DNA of 64,000 nt, from the NCBI GenBank assembly GCA_002841885.1, contig PHBE01000004.1, forward strand, positions 124,001-188,000, read 5' to 3'. Shown piece after piece: positions 47,684 to 57,193 of the stretch. Source of the DNA: Deltaproteobacteria bacterium HGW-Deltaproteobacteria-18. GTDB lineage: Bacteria; Desulfobacterota; Desulfovibrionia; Desulfovibrionales; Desulfomicrobiaceae. Position 1 is the stretch's first letter. Each line of letters begins with the position of its first letter. The position numbers and the translations under genes are program-made. Below the pieces are notes generated by a model that made no database searches, had not been told where the DNA came from, and saw nothing but the letters and a program-made list of their open reading frames with translations.

Positions 47684-48464
47684 CGCCCTGCTCGAAATCA
47701 AGGAGGTCAGCCTGGCCTTCAAGAACGTGGCGGCCCTGTCCCGGGTCTCGTGCTCCGTTCAGAAGGGCAGCATCACCTCTCTCATCGGGCCTAACGGCGC
47801 CGGCAAGACCAGCATGCTCAACTGCATCTCCGGCCGCTACACCCCGACCAAGGGCAATATCAGCATGGACGGCCGGGAGCTCACCGGCGTGCCCGCACAC
47901 AAACGCACCGGATTCGGTCTGGCCCGGACCTTCCAGAACATCGCCCTATTCAGGGGACTCTCGGTCCTGGACAACCTCATGGTCGGCCGACATTCGCGAC
48001 TGGGCTACGGCCTGCTGGCCTCCATCTTCTATCTGGGCAAGGCCCGCGCCGAAGAGACCCGTCATCGTGAACGCGTGGAGGACATCATCGATTTCCTGAG
48101 CCTCTCCCCGTACCGACACCAGATTGCCGGGCACCTGCCATACGGCGTGCAGAAAAAGGTCGAACTCGGCCGCGCGCTTGCCGCCGAGCCCGAACTGCTG
48201 CTGCTCGACGAACCCATGGCGGGCATGAACCTGGAAGAAACCGAGGACATGGCCCGCTCCATTCTCGACATCAACGAGGAGTGGGGCGTGACCGTTTTCC
48301 TGGTGGAGCATGACATGGGCGTGGTCATGGACATCTCGGACCATGTCGTTGTGCTCGATTTCGGCCGCGTCCTGGCCACTGGCACGCCAGAGGCAATCCA
48401 GAACAATTCCAAAGTCATCAGCGCCTATCTTGGCGACGATGACGGCCTGTATAAGGGACGCTGA
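47670..48464 (+). CDS. livG: Branched-chain amino acid-type ABC transporter ATPase LivG
   Basis: 264 residues. Walker A GPNGAGKTS near 40, Walker B LLLLDEPMAGMN near 170, and a LivG-type signature region LPYGVQKKVELGRAL in place of LSGGQ, as usual for this branch. The start at 47670 overlaps the CBS-ACT stop by 14 bases. It belongs to a hydrophobic amino acid/short acid uptake system with livH, livM, livK and livF in the same unit. The substrate may be a carboxylic acid, given the acyl-CoA synthetase genes. Confidence 0.9.
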   Translation: MNGSSALLEIKEVSLAFKNVAALSRVSCSVQKGSITSLIGPNGAGKTSMLNCISGRYTPTKGNISMDGRELTGVPAHKRTGFGLARTFQNIALFRGLSVLDNLMVGRHSRLGYGLLASIFYLGKARAEETRHRERVEDIIDFLSLSPYRHQIAGHLPYGVQKKVELGRALAAEPELLLLDEPMAGMNLEETEDMARSILDINEEWGVTVFLVEHDMGVVMDISDHVVVLDFGRVLATGTPEAIQNNSKVISAYLGDDDGLYKGR

Positions 48465-50360
48465 ATGACCGCTCCGTACGATACCACCCTGCCAAGGCTG
48501 CTCCTTGAAAACAGCCGCAAGCGTCCCGGCCGCACGGCCCTGCGCGAAAAGACCCTGGGCATCTGGAAACCCGTGACCTATGCCGAATACTGGGCCATCA
48601 CCTCCGAATTCGCCGCCGGTCTCAAGACCCTGGGCCTTGGCCGGGGAGACATCATCGTCATCATTGGCGACAACCGCCCGGAATGGCTCTGGGCCCAGCT
48701 GGCCATCCAGGGCCTGGGAGGAGTGTCCCTCGGCCTGTATCAGGACTCGCCCGGAGAAGAGATCGGCTATGTCTTCGAGCTCTCCAGGGCGCGGCTGGTT
48801 GTGGCCGAGGACCAGGAGCAGGTCGACAAGGTCCTGTCCATCCGGGGCGATCTGCCACTGCTGGAATACATCATTTATCACGATTCCAAAGGACTGATCG
48901 GCTACGACGCGCCGGGGCTCAAATCCTTCGATGAGATCCGCGCCCTCGGCAAGGACCGCGCGCAAGAATTCGAGCAGTGGATAGAGAACGTCTCCCCCGA
49001 CGACACGGCGCTCATCGCCACCACCTCTGGATCCACCGGACGTCCCAAGCTGGCCATGCTCTCGCACAGGAACCTGTTGTCCATGGCCTGGAACCTGGGA
49101 CTGTCCGATCCCAAGCGCGCCAGCGACGAATTCGTGTCCTTCCTGCCCCTGGCCTGGATGGGCGAGCAGATGATGGCCGTGTCCTCGGCCCTTTTGTTCG
49201 GATTCTGCGTCAATTTTCCCGAAGAGCCGGACACGGTGCAGGAAAACATCCGCGAGATCGGGCCGCACCTCATTTTCTCGCCGCCGAGGGTCTGGGAGAA
49301 CATGGCCGCCAAGGTCCGCGTGCGCATCATGGAGACAACCCGCTTCAAGCGCTTTCTCTTCAACATCTTCATGCCCGTGGGGCTGAAGTACGCGGGCGCC
49401 GTGCTGCGCGGCGAAACGCCGTCGGCGGGCCTGCGCATGGCCAACAGTCTGGCCGACTGGGGACTTTTCCGGGCCCTGCGCGACCGGCTCGGCTTCTCGC
49501 GCGTGCGTTCGGCGTCCACGGGCGGCGCGCCGCTTGGCCCCGACACCTTCACCTTTTTCCACGCCCTGGGCGTGAACCTGAAACAGATATACGGCCAGAC
49601 CGAGATCGCGGGCATCTCCTGCATCCACCGCGACGGCGCGGTCAGCTTCGAGTCCGTGGGCGAACCCATCGCCGAGACCGAGATCCGCATCTCCGAAGAA
49701 GGCGAGATCCTGTCCAGAAGCGCGGCCGTGTTCAAGGGCTACCTCGGCAACGAATCCGCCACCGCCGAGACCATCACCGACGGCTGGCTGCATTCCGGCG
49801 ACGCCGGATTCTTCAAGGACAACGGCCAGCTGGTCATCATCGACCGCCTCTCCGACGTCATGACCACGGGCAAGGGCGTGCGCTTCTCGCCCCAGTTCAT
49901 CGAAAACAAGCTCAAGTTCTCGACCTACGTGCAGGAAGCCGTGGTTCTCGGCCACAAGCGCGATTTCATTACCGCCATCATCTGTCTCGACGGCGACATC
50001 GCGGGACGCTGGGCCGAGTCCAGGGGCCTGACCTACACCACCTACCAGGACCTGGCGGCCAAACCCGAACTCTACGACCTGATCGAGTCCGAAATCCGGA
50101 CCATCAATCCGTCCCTGCAGCCCGGCACCGAGGTCACGCGCTTCGCCCTGCTCTTCAAGGAACTGGACGCCGACGACGGCGAACTGACCCGCACGCGAAA
50201 GATCCGGCGCAAGGTCATAAACGAGCGCTACGCCGAGCTGATCAATGCGCTTTACGACGGCACGGACAACACGGACCTGTGCATCGCCATCACCTACCAG
50301 GACGGCTCGCACCGCGAGATGACAGGGGCCATCTGCATCCGCGACATCCGGCAACAGTAA
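48465..50360 (+). CDS. Long-chain-type acyl-CoA synthetase (AMP-forming)
   Basis: 631 residues of the ANL superfamily, FadD15/long-chain type. ATP-binding P-loop TTSGSTGRPK near residue 190, the YGQTE motif (KQIYGQTEIAG) near 375, and LHSGDAGFFKDNGQLVIIDR near 443. It activates a carboxylic acid to its CoA ester with ATP in the cytosol. The ATG follows the livG stop directly. Its place inside an ABC importer operon (between livG and livH) suggests that imported substrate is at once CoA-activated. Chain length cannot be read from the sequence. Confidence 0.9.
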   Translation: MTAPYDTTLPRLLLENSRKRPGRTALREKTLGIWKPVTYAEYWAITSEFAAGLKTLGLGRGDIIVIIGDNRPEWLWAQLAIQGLGGVSLGLYQDSPGEEIGYVFELSRARLVVAEDQEQVDKVLSIRGDLPLLEYIIYHDSKGLIGYDAPGLKSFDEIRALGKDRAQEFEQWIENVSPDDTALIATTSGSTGRPKLAMLSHRNLLSMAWNLGLSDPKRASDEFVSFLPLAWMGEQMMAVSSALLFGFCVNFPEEPDTVQENIREIGPHLIFSPPRVWENMAAKVRVRIMETTRFKRFLFNIFMPVGLKYAGAVLRGETPSAGLRMANSLADWGLFRALRDRLGFSRVRSASTGGAPLGPDTFTFFHALGVNLKQIYGQTEIAGISCIHRDGAVSFESVGEPIAETEIRISEEGEILSRSAAVFKGYLGNESATAETITDGWLHSGDAGFFKDNGQLVIIDRLSDVMTTGKGVRFSPQFIENKLKFSTYVQEAVVLGHKRDFITAIICLDGDIAGRWAESRGLTYTTYQDLAAKPELYDLIESEIRTINPSLQPGTEVTRFALLFKELDADDGELTRTRKIRRKVINERYAELINALYDGTDNTDLCIAITYQDGSHREMTGAICIRDIRQQ

Positions 50361-50370
50361 GGAGCACCAC

Positions 50371-51258
50371 GTGGAATACTATCTCCAACTCATCATCAAC
50401 GGCCTGGTGGTCGGGTCCATCTACAGCTTGGTGGCGCTGGGTTTTGTCATCATTTTCAAGGCCACCAAGGTCGTCAACTTCGCCCAGGGCGAACTGGTCA
50501 TGGTCGGGGCCTACGTCTGCTTCGCCCTGACGGTGCAGTTCCAGCTGCCGTTTCTGGTCTCCTTCCTGCTGACGCTGATCTTTTCCATCATCCTGGCCGT
50601 TCTCGTGGAGAGACTTATCCTGCGGCCGCTCATCGGCGAGCCCATCATCTCCGTCATCATGGTCACCATCGGTCTCTCGTCCATGCTCAAGTCCTTCGTG
50701 CAGATGGTCTGGGGCACCCAGATCCAGGTCTTCCCGGCCATCCTGCCCCAGGAGCCCTACATGCTCCTGGGTTTGCCCATCGCGCCGGTGTATGTCGCGG
50801 CCTTCGGGCTTTCGGTGCTGCTCTTCGGGGTCTTCAGCCTGTTCTTCAAGTACTCGTCCCTGGGCATCGCCATGCGCGCCACGGCCTTCGACCAGCAGGC
50901 CGCCCAGTCCATGGGCATCGGCATCAAGTCCATATTTGCCCTGTCCTGGTGCATCGCGGCCGTGGTTTCGAGCATCGGCGGCATCATCCTCGGCAACATC
51001 AACGGCATAAACGCCCAGCTCGGCCAGCTCGGCCTCAAGGTTTTCCCCGCCGTGATCCTGGGCGGGCTGGACAGCCTGCTCGGAGCGGCCCTCGGCGGGC
51101 TGATCATAGGGGTGCTGGAAAACATATGCGAGGGTGCGGCCAAGGATCTCTTCGGACTTGGCGGATTCAAGGAGGTAGCCTCCTTTGTGATCCTGGTCAT
51201 CATTCTCATGATCAAGCCTTACGGACTTTTCGGAACCAAGGAGATTGAACGGGTATGA
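50371..51258 (+). CDS. livH: Branched-chain amino acid-type ABC permease LivH
   Basis: 295 residues with about eight membrane segments. Family blocks are NGLVVGSIYSLVALGFVIIF at the start, NFAQGELVMVGAY near 36, and the C-terminal VILGGLDSLLGAALGGLIIG. AAGGAG precedes the GTG start at 50371. It overlaps livM by 4 bases (ATGA). Confidence 0.92.
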   Translation: MEYYLQLIINGLVVGSIYSLVALGFVIIFKATKVVNFAQGELVMVGAYVCFALTVQFQLPFLVSFLLTLIFSIILAVLVERLILRPLIGEPIISVIMVTIGLSSMLKSFVQMVWGTQIQVFPAILPQEPYMLLGLPIAPVYVAAFGLSVLLFGVFSLFFKYSSLGIAMRATAFDQQAAQSMGIGIKSIFALSWCIAAVVSSIGGIILGNINGINAQLGQLGLKVFPAVILGGLDSLLGAALGGLIIGVLENICEGAAKDLFGLGGFKEVASFVILVIILMIKPYGLFGTKEIERV

Positions 51259-52304
51259 GCATGCACAAATGCGGACTTTTCTACACGACCTACGCCCGCG
51301 AGGACGGCCTCTTCCCCTCCAGGTTCCAGAAGATCTGCCTGGCCCTTTTCTTCGTGGCCCTGCTGGTGTGCCCGCAGTTTCTGGACTCTTACGTCATGTC
51401 CATTCTGAACCTGATCCTCATCGCGGTCATTGGGGCGGTGTCCCTGAACCTCTTGACCGGAGTCTGCGGCCAGATGTCGCTGGGGCACGGGGCTTTCGTC
51501 GGGGTGGGGGCCTACGGCGCGGCCGTGCTGTCCAACATGGGGGTTCCCTTTTTCCTCGCCCTGCTCGGCGGAGGCGCAGTCGCCGCCTTGGTAGGCATGG
51601 TCTTCGGCATCCCGTCGCTGCGTCTCAAGGGGATCTACCTGGCCATCTCCACCCTGGCAGCCCAACTCATCCTTGAATACGTCTTCCTGCATGCCGGAAG
51701 CATCACCGGCGGAGCCAACGGCCTGCCCGTCGATGCACCCGAAATCATGGGCTATTCCTTCGACACCGACTCCAAGATATTCTACCTCATCCTGCTGGTT
51801 ACCGTGCTGTGCGTCCTGGTCGTTACCAACGTGATTCGCACCCGCCCGGGGCGGGCCTTCGTGGCCATCCGCGACTACCATCAGTCCGCCGAGAATGTTG
51901 GCGTGAACCTTTTCGCCTTCAAGCTGCAGGCCTTTGGCCTGAGCTCCTTTCTGGCCGGCATCGCGGGAGGGCTCTGGGCTCACTACACCATGTACATCAC
52001 CCCCGAACAGTTCTCCATGGGACTGTCCATCAGCTACCTGGCCATGATCATCGTCGGCGGAATGGGCTCTGTCCTGGGCTCCATCTTCGGCGCCATATTC
52101 ATCACCCTGCTGCCTGAAATGCTCAATCTGCTGACCACGTCCCTCGGGGGCATCGCCCCGGACCTGAGCGCCATCATCGTGCCCATGAAGGAAGGGGTCT
52201 TCGGGCTGACGCTGGTCCTCTTCCTCATCTTCGAACCCGAAGGACTGGTTCGCAAATGGAGGCTGACCAAGGCCTACTGGAAACTCTACCCCTTTGCATA
52301 TTAA
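51255..52304 (+). CDS. livM: Branched-chain amino acid-type ABC permease LivM
   Basis: 349 residues, about nine membrane segments, with the family blocks NLLTGVCGQMSLGHGAFVGV near 72, GRAFVAIRDYHQSAENVGVN near 198, and GGMGSVLGSIFGAIFITLLPE near 270. The start overlaps the livH stop. It pairs with LivH to form the membrane channel. Confidence 0.92.
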   Translation: MSMHKCGLFYTTYAREDGLFPSRFQKICLALFFVALLVCPQFLDSYVMSILNLILIAVIGAVSLNLLTGVCGQMSLGHGAFVGVGAYGAAVLSNMGVPFFLALLGGGAVAALVGMVFGIPSLRLKGIYLAISTLAAQLILEYVFLHAGSITGGANGLPVDAPEIMGYSFDTDSKIFYLILLVTVLCVLVVTNVIRTRPGRAFVAIRDYHQSAENVGVNLFAFKLQAFGLSSFLAGIAGGLWAHYTMYITPEQFSMGLSISYLAMIIVGGMGSVLGSIFGAIFITLLPEMLNLLTTSLGGIAPDLSAIIVPMKEGVFGLTLVLFLIFEPEGLVRKWRLTKAYWKLYPFAY

Positions 52305-52354
52305 CGGCCCGGCCTCTTGCACCGGGAAAACCTTTTGCCGCATCCGGAGACACC

Positions 52355-53512
52355 ATGAAAAAACTTCTCGCCCTGACCATCCTGGCCCTTATGGCCAGCA
52401 TCAGCACGGCCTCGGCCGCCTACAAGGTTGGCCTCCTGTCCGATCTGACCGGCCCCACGTCCAGCGTGGGTGCGCCCTATGCCGACGGCATCAAGGCCTA
52501 CGTCGGTTGGCTGAACGACAACGGCGGCATAGACGGCGAGTCTGTGGAACTCATCCAGGTCGACTACGCCTACAACGTGCAGCAGGCCCTGGCCGCCTAC
52601 AAGCGCTTCACCTCCAGCGGCATCGTGGCCATGCAGGGATGGGGCACGGGCGACACCGAAGCCCTGATCAAGTTCGTGGCCAAGGACAAGATCCCGGTCT
52701 TCTCGGCCTCCTATTCCGCGCATCTGATGGACCCGGCCAAGGCTCCCTACAATTTCACCGCCGCGCCGGATTACTCCACCCAAGGCCGGGCCGGGCTCAA
52801 GTATCTGCGTGAAACCTGGAAGGAAGAACGCGCCCCCAAACTGGCCTTCGTCTTCCCGGACAACCCCTACGGCTCGGTGCCCATTCCGGCCATGAAGGAA
52901 TATGCGGTCGAACTGGGCTTTGAAATTGTGGGGCAGGAAAATGTGGACCTCAAAGCCATCGACGCAACCCCGCAGCTTTTGAGCCTCAAGAAGGTCGGAC
53001 CCGACTTCGTCTGGACCGGCGGAACTACTCCGTCCACGGCAGTCATCATGAAGGATGCGCAAAAGCTCGGCATGACCTGCACCTTCCTGACCAACATCTG
53101 GAGCAGCGACGAGAACATCTTCAAGCTCGGCGGTGAAGCGGCCAATGGCCACTACGGGCTGCAGGGCGGCGTCATTTATGGGCAGGACGTGCCGGGCATG
53201 GCCCTCATCCGCGAACTGACAAAAGGCGAGCCGCAGATGACCCACTACGTGCGCGGCTTTGTTTCCGCGATGGTCATGTGCGAGGGCATGAAAATGGCCA
53301 AGGCCAAAGGCGAAGTGACGGGCGAAAGCATCAAGGATGCGCTGGAAACCATGCGCGATTTCGATCCCCAGGGCTTGGCCCCGGCCATCAGCTACTTCGC
53401 CGATGACCACCGCCCGAATCTCTCGGTGAACATCGCCGCCTTCAAGGACGGCAAGCTCGAATTCGTCAAGACCGAAACCCTGGAACGCAAGAAGGAATGG
53501 CTCGGCCATTAG
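52355..53512 (+). CDS. livK: Branched-chain amino acid-type substrate-binding protein
   Basis: 385 residues with a signal peptide ending near residue 22 (STASA-AY). CGGAG precedes the ATG at 52355. The type I binding fold shows VGLLSDLTGPTSSVGAPYAD, then WLNDNGGIDG, then VQQALAAYKRF, typical of LivK/AmiC-like proteins. The ligand is unknown; family members bind branched-chain amino acids, amides or short and aromatic carboxylates. A strong hairpin follows at 53527-53555. Confidence 0.88.
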   Translation: MKKLLALTILALMASISTASAAYKVGLLSDLTGPTSSVGAPYADGIKAYVGWLNDNGGIDGESVELIQVDYAYNVQQALAAYKRFTSSGIVAMQGWGTGDTEALIKFVAKDKIPVFSASYSAHLMDPAKAPYNFTAAPDYSTQGRAGLKYLRETWKEERAPKLAFVFPDNPYGSVPIPAMKEYAVELGFEIVGQENVDLKAIDATPQLLSLKKVGPDFVWTGGTTPSTAVIMKDAQKLGMTCTFLTNIWSSDENIFKLGGEAANGHYGLQGGVIYGQDVPGMALIRELTKGEPQMTHYVRGFVSAMVMCEGMKMAKAKGEVTGESIKDALETMRDFDPQGLAPAISYFADDHRPNLSVNIAAFKDGKLEFVKTETLERKKEWLGH

Positions 53513-53526
53513 AAACTGCCACCAGA

Positions 53527-53555
53527 GAGGCGGGGCCCAAGTCCGGTCCCGCCTC
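53527..53555 (+). other. Hairpin between livK and livF
   Basis: GAGGCGGG pairs with CCCGCCTC without a T-run. Hairpins after binding protein genes often stabilise that part of the mRNA or lower expression of the genes behind. Confidence 0.6.
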
Positions 53556-53609
53556 GCCCATGACGCGAACGGTTCTTTTCAATCAACAGCAACTTCTTGA
53601 GAACAAAGC

Positions 53610-54407
53610 ATGAACATCCTCCAAGTGATGAACCTGGAAGTGGTCTACAACGATGTGGTCCTGGTTTTGAAAGGCCTGTCCCTGGACGTGCCCACGGGCA
53701 AAATTACCACCCTGCTGGGCGCCAACGGGGCGGGCAAGTCCACGACGCTCAAGGCCATTTCCGGCCTGCTGGCCGGGGAAAACGGCAAGGTCACCTCCGG
53801 GTCCATCATGTACGACGGCACGGAGACTGTCCGTCTCGTGCCCGAAAAACTGGTCCGAGCCGGGATTTTTCAGGTCATGGAAGGACGACGCATCTTCGAG
53901 GATCTGACCGTGGAGGAGAATTTGCGCTGCGGAGGATACACGCAGCCAGCGCGCCTTTTTGCGCACAACTCCGAAAAGGTATATGCGTATTTCCCAAGAC
54001 TCAAAGAGCGCCGCCATCAACTGGCAGGCTACATGTCCGGCGGCGAGCAGCAGATGCTGGCCATCGGGAGGGCAGTCATGGCCAACCCCAAGCTGCTGCT
54101 TCTCGACGAACCGTCCCTGGGACTGGCGCCGCTCCTGGTGGAGGAAATTTTCGAGATCGTGGGCAAGATCAACAAGACCGAAGGCGTGAGCGTGCTGCTG
54201 GTGGAGCAGAACGCGCGCATGGCCCTGTCCCTGGCCGATTACGGCTACATCATGGAGAACGGGCGTATCGTCATGGACGGCAATGGCGAGGAACTGCTGC
54301 GCAACCCCGATGTGCAGGAGTTCTATCTGGGCCTCGGGCATGGCGGGGAAAAACGCAGCTATCGCGACATAAAACATTACAGACGCAGAAAACGCTGGCT
54401 CGGATGA
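53610..54407 (+). CDS. livF: Branched-chain amino acid-type ABC transporter ATPase LivF
   Basis: 265 residues. Walker A GANGAGKST near 36, signature MSGGEQQMLAIGRA near 147, Walker B LLLLDEPSLGLAP near 168, and the LivF-type end with EFYLGLGHGGEKRSY. It forms the ATPase pair with LivG. It stands about 100 bases after livK, behind the hairpin. Confidence 0.92.
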   Translation: MNILQVMNLEVVYNDVVLVLKGLSLDVPTGKITTLLGANGAGKSTTLKAISGLLAGENGKVTSGSIMYDGTETVRLVPEKLVRAGIFQVMEGRRIFEDLTVEENLRCGGYTQPARLFAHNSEKVYAYFPRLKERRHQLAGYMSGGEQQMLAIGRAVMANPKLLLLDEPSLGLAPLLVEEIFEIVGKINKTEGVSVLLVEQNARMALSLADYGYIMENGRIVMDGNGEELLRNPDVQEFYLGLGHGGEKRSYRDIKHYRRRKRWLG

Positions 54408-54433
54408 AGGCGCAGTTCTTGCGGCCTTTTTTT
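54407..54433 (+). terminator. Candidate terminator after livF
   Basis: AAGGCGC and GCGGCCTT can pair with one bulge, followed by seven T. It may be only partial, since paaK follows on the same strand. Confidence 0.45.
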
Positions 54434-54514
54434 GCGCAGCGGCTTCTTCCAGAAAACACGACGCGTCTCCAAGCACACCCAAACTTCTCCTAACATCTAT
54501 TGATCGGAGCGTTC

Positions 54515-55771
54515 ATGGACAGGACAAAAGGCTACTACCACGATCTTGAAACCGAATCCCGGTCCGTAAGGACAAGCAGGCAGTGTACCACCATTCTGGC
54601 CATGGTAAAAAAGGCGTTGTCCTTTGACGGAGAGTTTCGTGAACGCCTCGCGGCGGCGGGCATCGTAGCGGACGAAATCCGTTCCCTGGACGATTTCACC
54701 TCCATTCCCGTGCTGCGCAAGAAGCACCTGTCCCGCTTGCAGCGCGAAAAAGGGCTGTCCTGGTTTCTGTCCGGCGCGCCGGGCACGCTGTCCCGCATCT
54801 ATCAGTCTCCCGGTCCCATCTACGACCCCGAAGGCCGCAGACCTGACTACTGGGGCTGGACCGAGGCCTTCCATGCCGCCGGTTTCCGATCGGGCGATCT
54901 GGCGCAGATGACCTTCAGCTACCATTTGACCCCGGCAGGCCTGATGCTCGAAGAGCCCCTGCGTGCCCTGGGCTGCGCCGTGATTCCGGCCGGGCCCGGA
55001 AATTCATCAGCGCAGCTTCAGCTCATGCAGGAACTGCCTGTTACAGCCTTTGTTGGCATGACCAGCTTTCTCAAAATCCTAGGCGAAAAAGCCAGGGACA
55101 AGGGGCTGGACCCGAAAAAGGATTTCGGACTGCGGGTCGGCTTCGTGGCCGCAGAACGCCTGCCCGAGAGCCTGCGCACGGAAGTGCAGGACATGTTCGG
55201 CATGATCATTCGCCAGGGCTACGGAACGGCCGACGTAGGCTGCATCGCCTACGAATGCCCGGAGCTTGGAGGCATGCATCTCTCAAACCGCTGTTTTGTC
55301 GAGATCTGCGATCCGGCCACGGGTCGGCCAGTGTCCCCAGGAGAGATGGGAGAGGTGGTGGTCACGCCATTCGCACCGGAGTACCCCCTGATCCGCCTGG
55401 CCACCGGAGACCTGTCGCGCCTTGATGACGCCGACTGCCCCTGCGGCCGCACAACGCCAAGGCTGCAAGGAATTCTCGGACGAGTGGACGACACGGCCAA
55501 GGTCCGCGGACAGTTCATCTATACCGCGCAGGTCGCGCAGGCCATGAGCCGCTTCCCGCAGATCCTGCGCCATCAGGTGGTGGTGAGCAACGAAGACGGC
55601 AAGGAAACCCTGACCCTGCGCATCGAAACCAACGGTCCGGCGGACCATGGAGCCATCGGCGGAGCCTTTCAGGAAGTGATCAAGCTGCGGCCGGCCGTTG
55701 TCACCCTCGGACTGGGGGAAACCATCCCCGAAGGGGCTCCGGCTCTTGTTGACGAACGCACATACGACTAG
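54515..55771 (+). CDS. paaK: Phenylacetate-CoA ligase-type enzyme
   Basis: 418 residues of the PaaK branch of AMP-forming ligases. Family places seen: IPVLRKKHLSRLQ near 70, the region around FSYHLTPAGLMLEEPLRALG near 137, RQGYGTADVGCIAYEC near 232, and the C-terminal DLSRLDDADCPCGRTTPRL with the PaaK-type CPCGR. The typical SSGTTGxP loop is replaced by LSGAPGTLSRIYQSPGP, so the ATP loop is not canonical. It probably activates an aromatic or other carboxylate to CoA. CGGAG before the ATG at 54515 decides the start. Confidence 0.82.
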   Translation: MDRTKGYYHDLETESRSVRTSRQCTTILAMVKKALSFDGEFRERLAAAGIVADEIRSLDDFTSIPVLRKKHLSRLQREKGLSWFLSGAPGTLSRIYQSPGPIYDPEGRRPDYWGWTEAFHAAGFRSGDLAQMTFSYHLTPAGLMLEEPLRALGCAVIPAGPGNSSAQLQLMQELPVTAFVGMTSFLKILGEKARDKGLDPKKDFGLRVGFVAAERLPESLRTEVQDMFGMIIRQGYGTADVGCIAYECPELGGMHLSNRCFVEICDPATGRPVSPGEMGEVVVTPFAPEYPLIRLATGDLSRLDDADCPCGRTTPRLQGILGRVDDTAKVRGQFIYTAQVAQAMSRFPQILRHQVVVSNEDGKETLTLRIETNGPADHGAIGGAFQEVIKLRPAVVTLGLGETIPEGAPALVDERTYD

Positions 55772-55780
55772 GGAACAGAC

Positions 55781-57193
55781 ATGACAAAATTTCCCTCCTA
55801 TCCTGTCCTGCTCGTCGATGATGAGGACACGTGGTTGCGGTCCTTTTCCCTGGCGCTCAAATCCCACGGAATCGACAACATCATCTGTTGCAACGACAGC
55901 ACCAAGGTTCCCGAAATCCTGTCCAAGACCGAGATCGAGGTCATGGCCGTGGATCTGGCCATGCCCGGAATGTCCGGGCAGGACCTCATTGGCACCGTGT
56001 CCGCGACCAATCCGGACATTCCCATCCTGGTCATCACCGGCATGAGCCAAGTGGAGACGGCGGTGCAATGCATCAAGCGCGGCGCCTTCGACTTCTTCGT
56101 CAAGACCAACGACAAGAGCAGCCTTGTCTCCGGCATCAGGCACGCCATCGAAATCCGCGAACTCAAGCGCGAAAACAGCAGCCTGCGCACCCGCTTCCTG
56201 CAGGACACCCTGGAGCATCCGGAGACCTTTGCGCCCATCGTGACCTGCTCCAAGGCCATGCGCTCCATCTTCCAGTACATCGAGGCCATCGCCCGCAGCA
56301 CCCAGCCAGTGCTCATCACCGGCGAGTCCGGGGTCGGCAAGGAGCTGGTGGCCAAGGTCATTCACGATTTGAGCGGACGGCAGGGCGATTTCGTGCCCGT
56401 CAACGTGGCCGGTCTCGATGACAACATCTTTGCCGACACCCTGTTCGGACACAAGAAGGGAGCCTTCACCGGGGCCGACAGGGCGCGTCCCGGCCTGGTT
56501 GAAAACGCCAAGGCCGGAACCCTTTTCCTGGACGAGATCGGCGACCTTCCGCAGGCCTCGCAGGTCAAGCTGCTGCGGCTGGTACAGGAACGCGAATACC
56601 TGCCCATCGGCTCCGACGTGACCCGCAAGACAGACGCCCGCATCATCGCGGCCACCAACGTGGACCCGGACGTCATGGGCGAGGCGGAACGCTTCCGGTC
56701 CGACCTGTACTACCGCCTGCGCGCCCACCACGTGCATCTGCCCCCCTTGCGCGAGCGCCGCGAGGACCTGCCCCTCCTGATTGACCATTTCATGCGTCAG
56801 GGCTGCCAGCAGCGCAAGCGCCCTGCGGTTCCGGTGGAACTCCTGAACCTGCTCTCAAGCTACGCCTTTCCGGGCAATATCCGCGAACTGCGGTTTCTGA
56901 TTCTGGATGCCCTGAGCTGCTCGGGAGACGAGGAACTGAACATGGACCGCATCAAGGCGCATGTGAGCAAGCACCCCGCCGCATCGCGCAGGATTCAGCC
57001 CGGTGAAGGCACGCGCCTGCAATTCGGCCCGGAACTGCCGACCCTGAAGCATGTCTGTGCCGAACTCGTGCGCGAGGCCATGCGCCGCACCGGAAACAAT
57101 CAGGCCCTGGCCGCAAGCATGCTGGGCGTGTCCAGGCAGGCGCTCAACAAGCGCCTCAACAAGCTCCGCCAGATGGAGGACTGCAAAGAGTGA
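55781..57193 (+). CDS. NtrC-family sigma-54-dependent response regulator
   Basis: 470 residues: receiver (DDED near 13-16, Asp58 in AVDLAMPGM), AAA+ domain with Walker A GESGVGKE near 188, GAFTGA at 227, Walker [11 protein letters not shown] near 246, and a C-terminal Fis HTH ([20 protein letters not shown]). All parts needed to activate sigma-54 promoters are intact. It is followed directly by a histidine kinase gene (GTGA overlap), the evident partner. Probable target: the unit that contains it, which has a sigma-54-like element at 46973. Confidence 0.92.
   Translation: MTKFPSYPVLLVDDEDTWLRSFSLALKSHGIDNIICCNDSTKVPEILSKTEIEVMAVDLAMPGMSGQDLIGTVSATNPDIPILVITGMSQVETAVQCIKRGAFDFFVKTNDKSSLVSGIRHAIEIRELKRENSSLRTRFLQDTLEHPETFAPIVTCSKAMRSIFQYIEAIARSTQPVLITGESGVGKELVAKVIHDLSGRQGDFVPVNVAGLDDNIFADTLFGHKKGAFTGADRARPGLVENAKAGTLFLDEIGDLPQASQVKLLRLVQEREYLPIGSDVTRKTDARIIAATNVDPDVMGEAERFRSDLYYRLRAHHVHLPPLRERREDLPLLIDHFMRQGCQQRKRPAVPVELLNLLSSYAFPGNIRELRFLILDALSCSGDEELNMDRIKAHVSKHPAASRRIQPGEGTRLQFGPELPTLKHVCAELVREAMRRTGNNQALAASMLGVSRQALNKRLNKLRQMEDCKE

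Noticed and set aside
47946-50354. Open frame of 802 residues on the minus strand
   Set aside because: It lies opposite livG and the acyl-CoA synthetase gene, which have clear motifs. G+C-rich third positions open such antisense frames.
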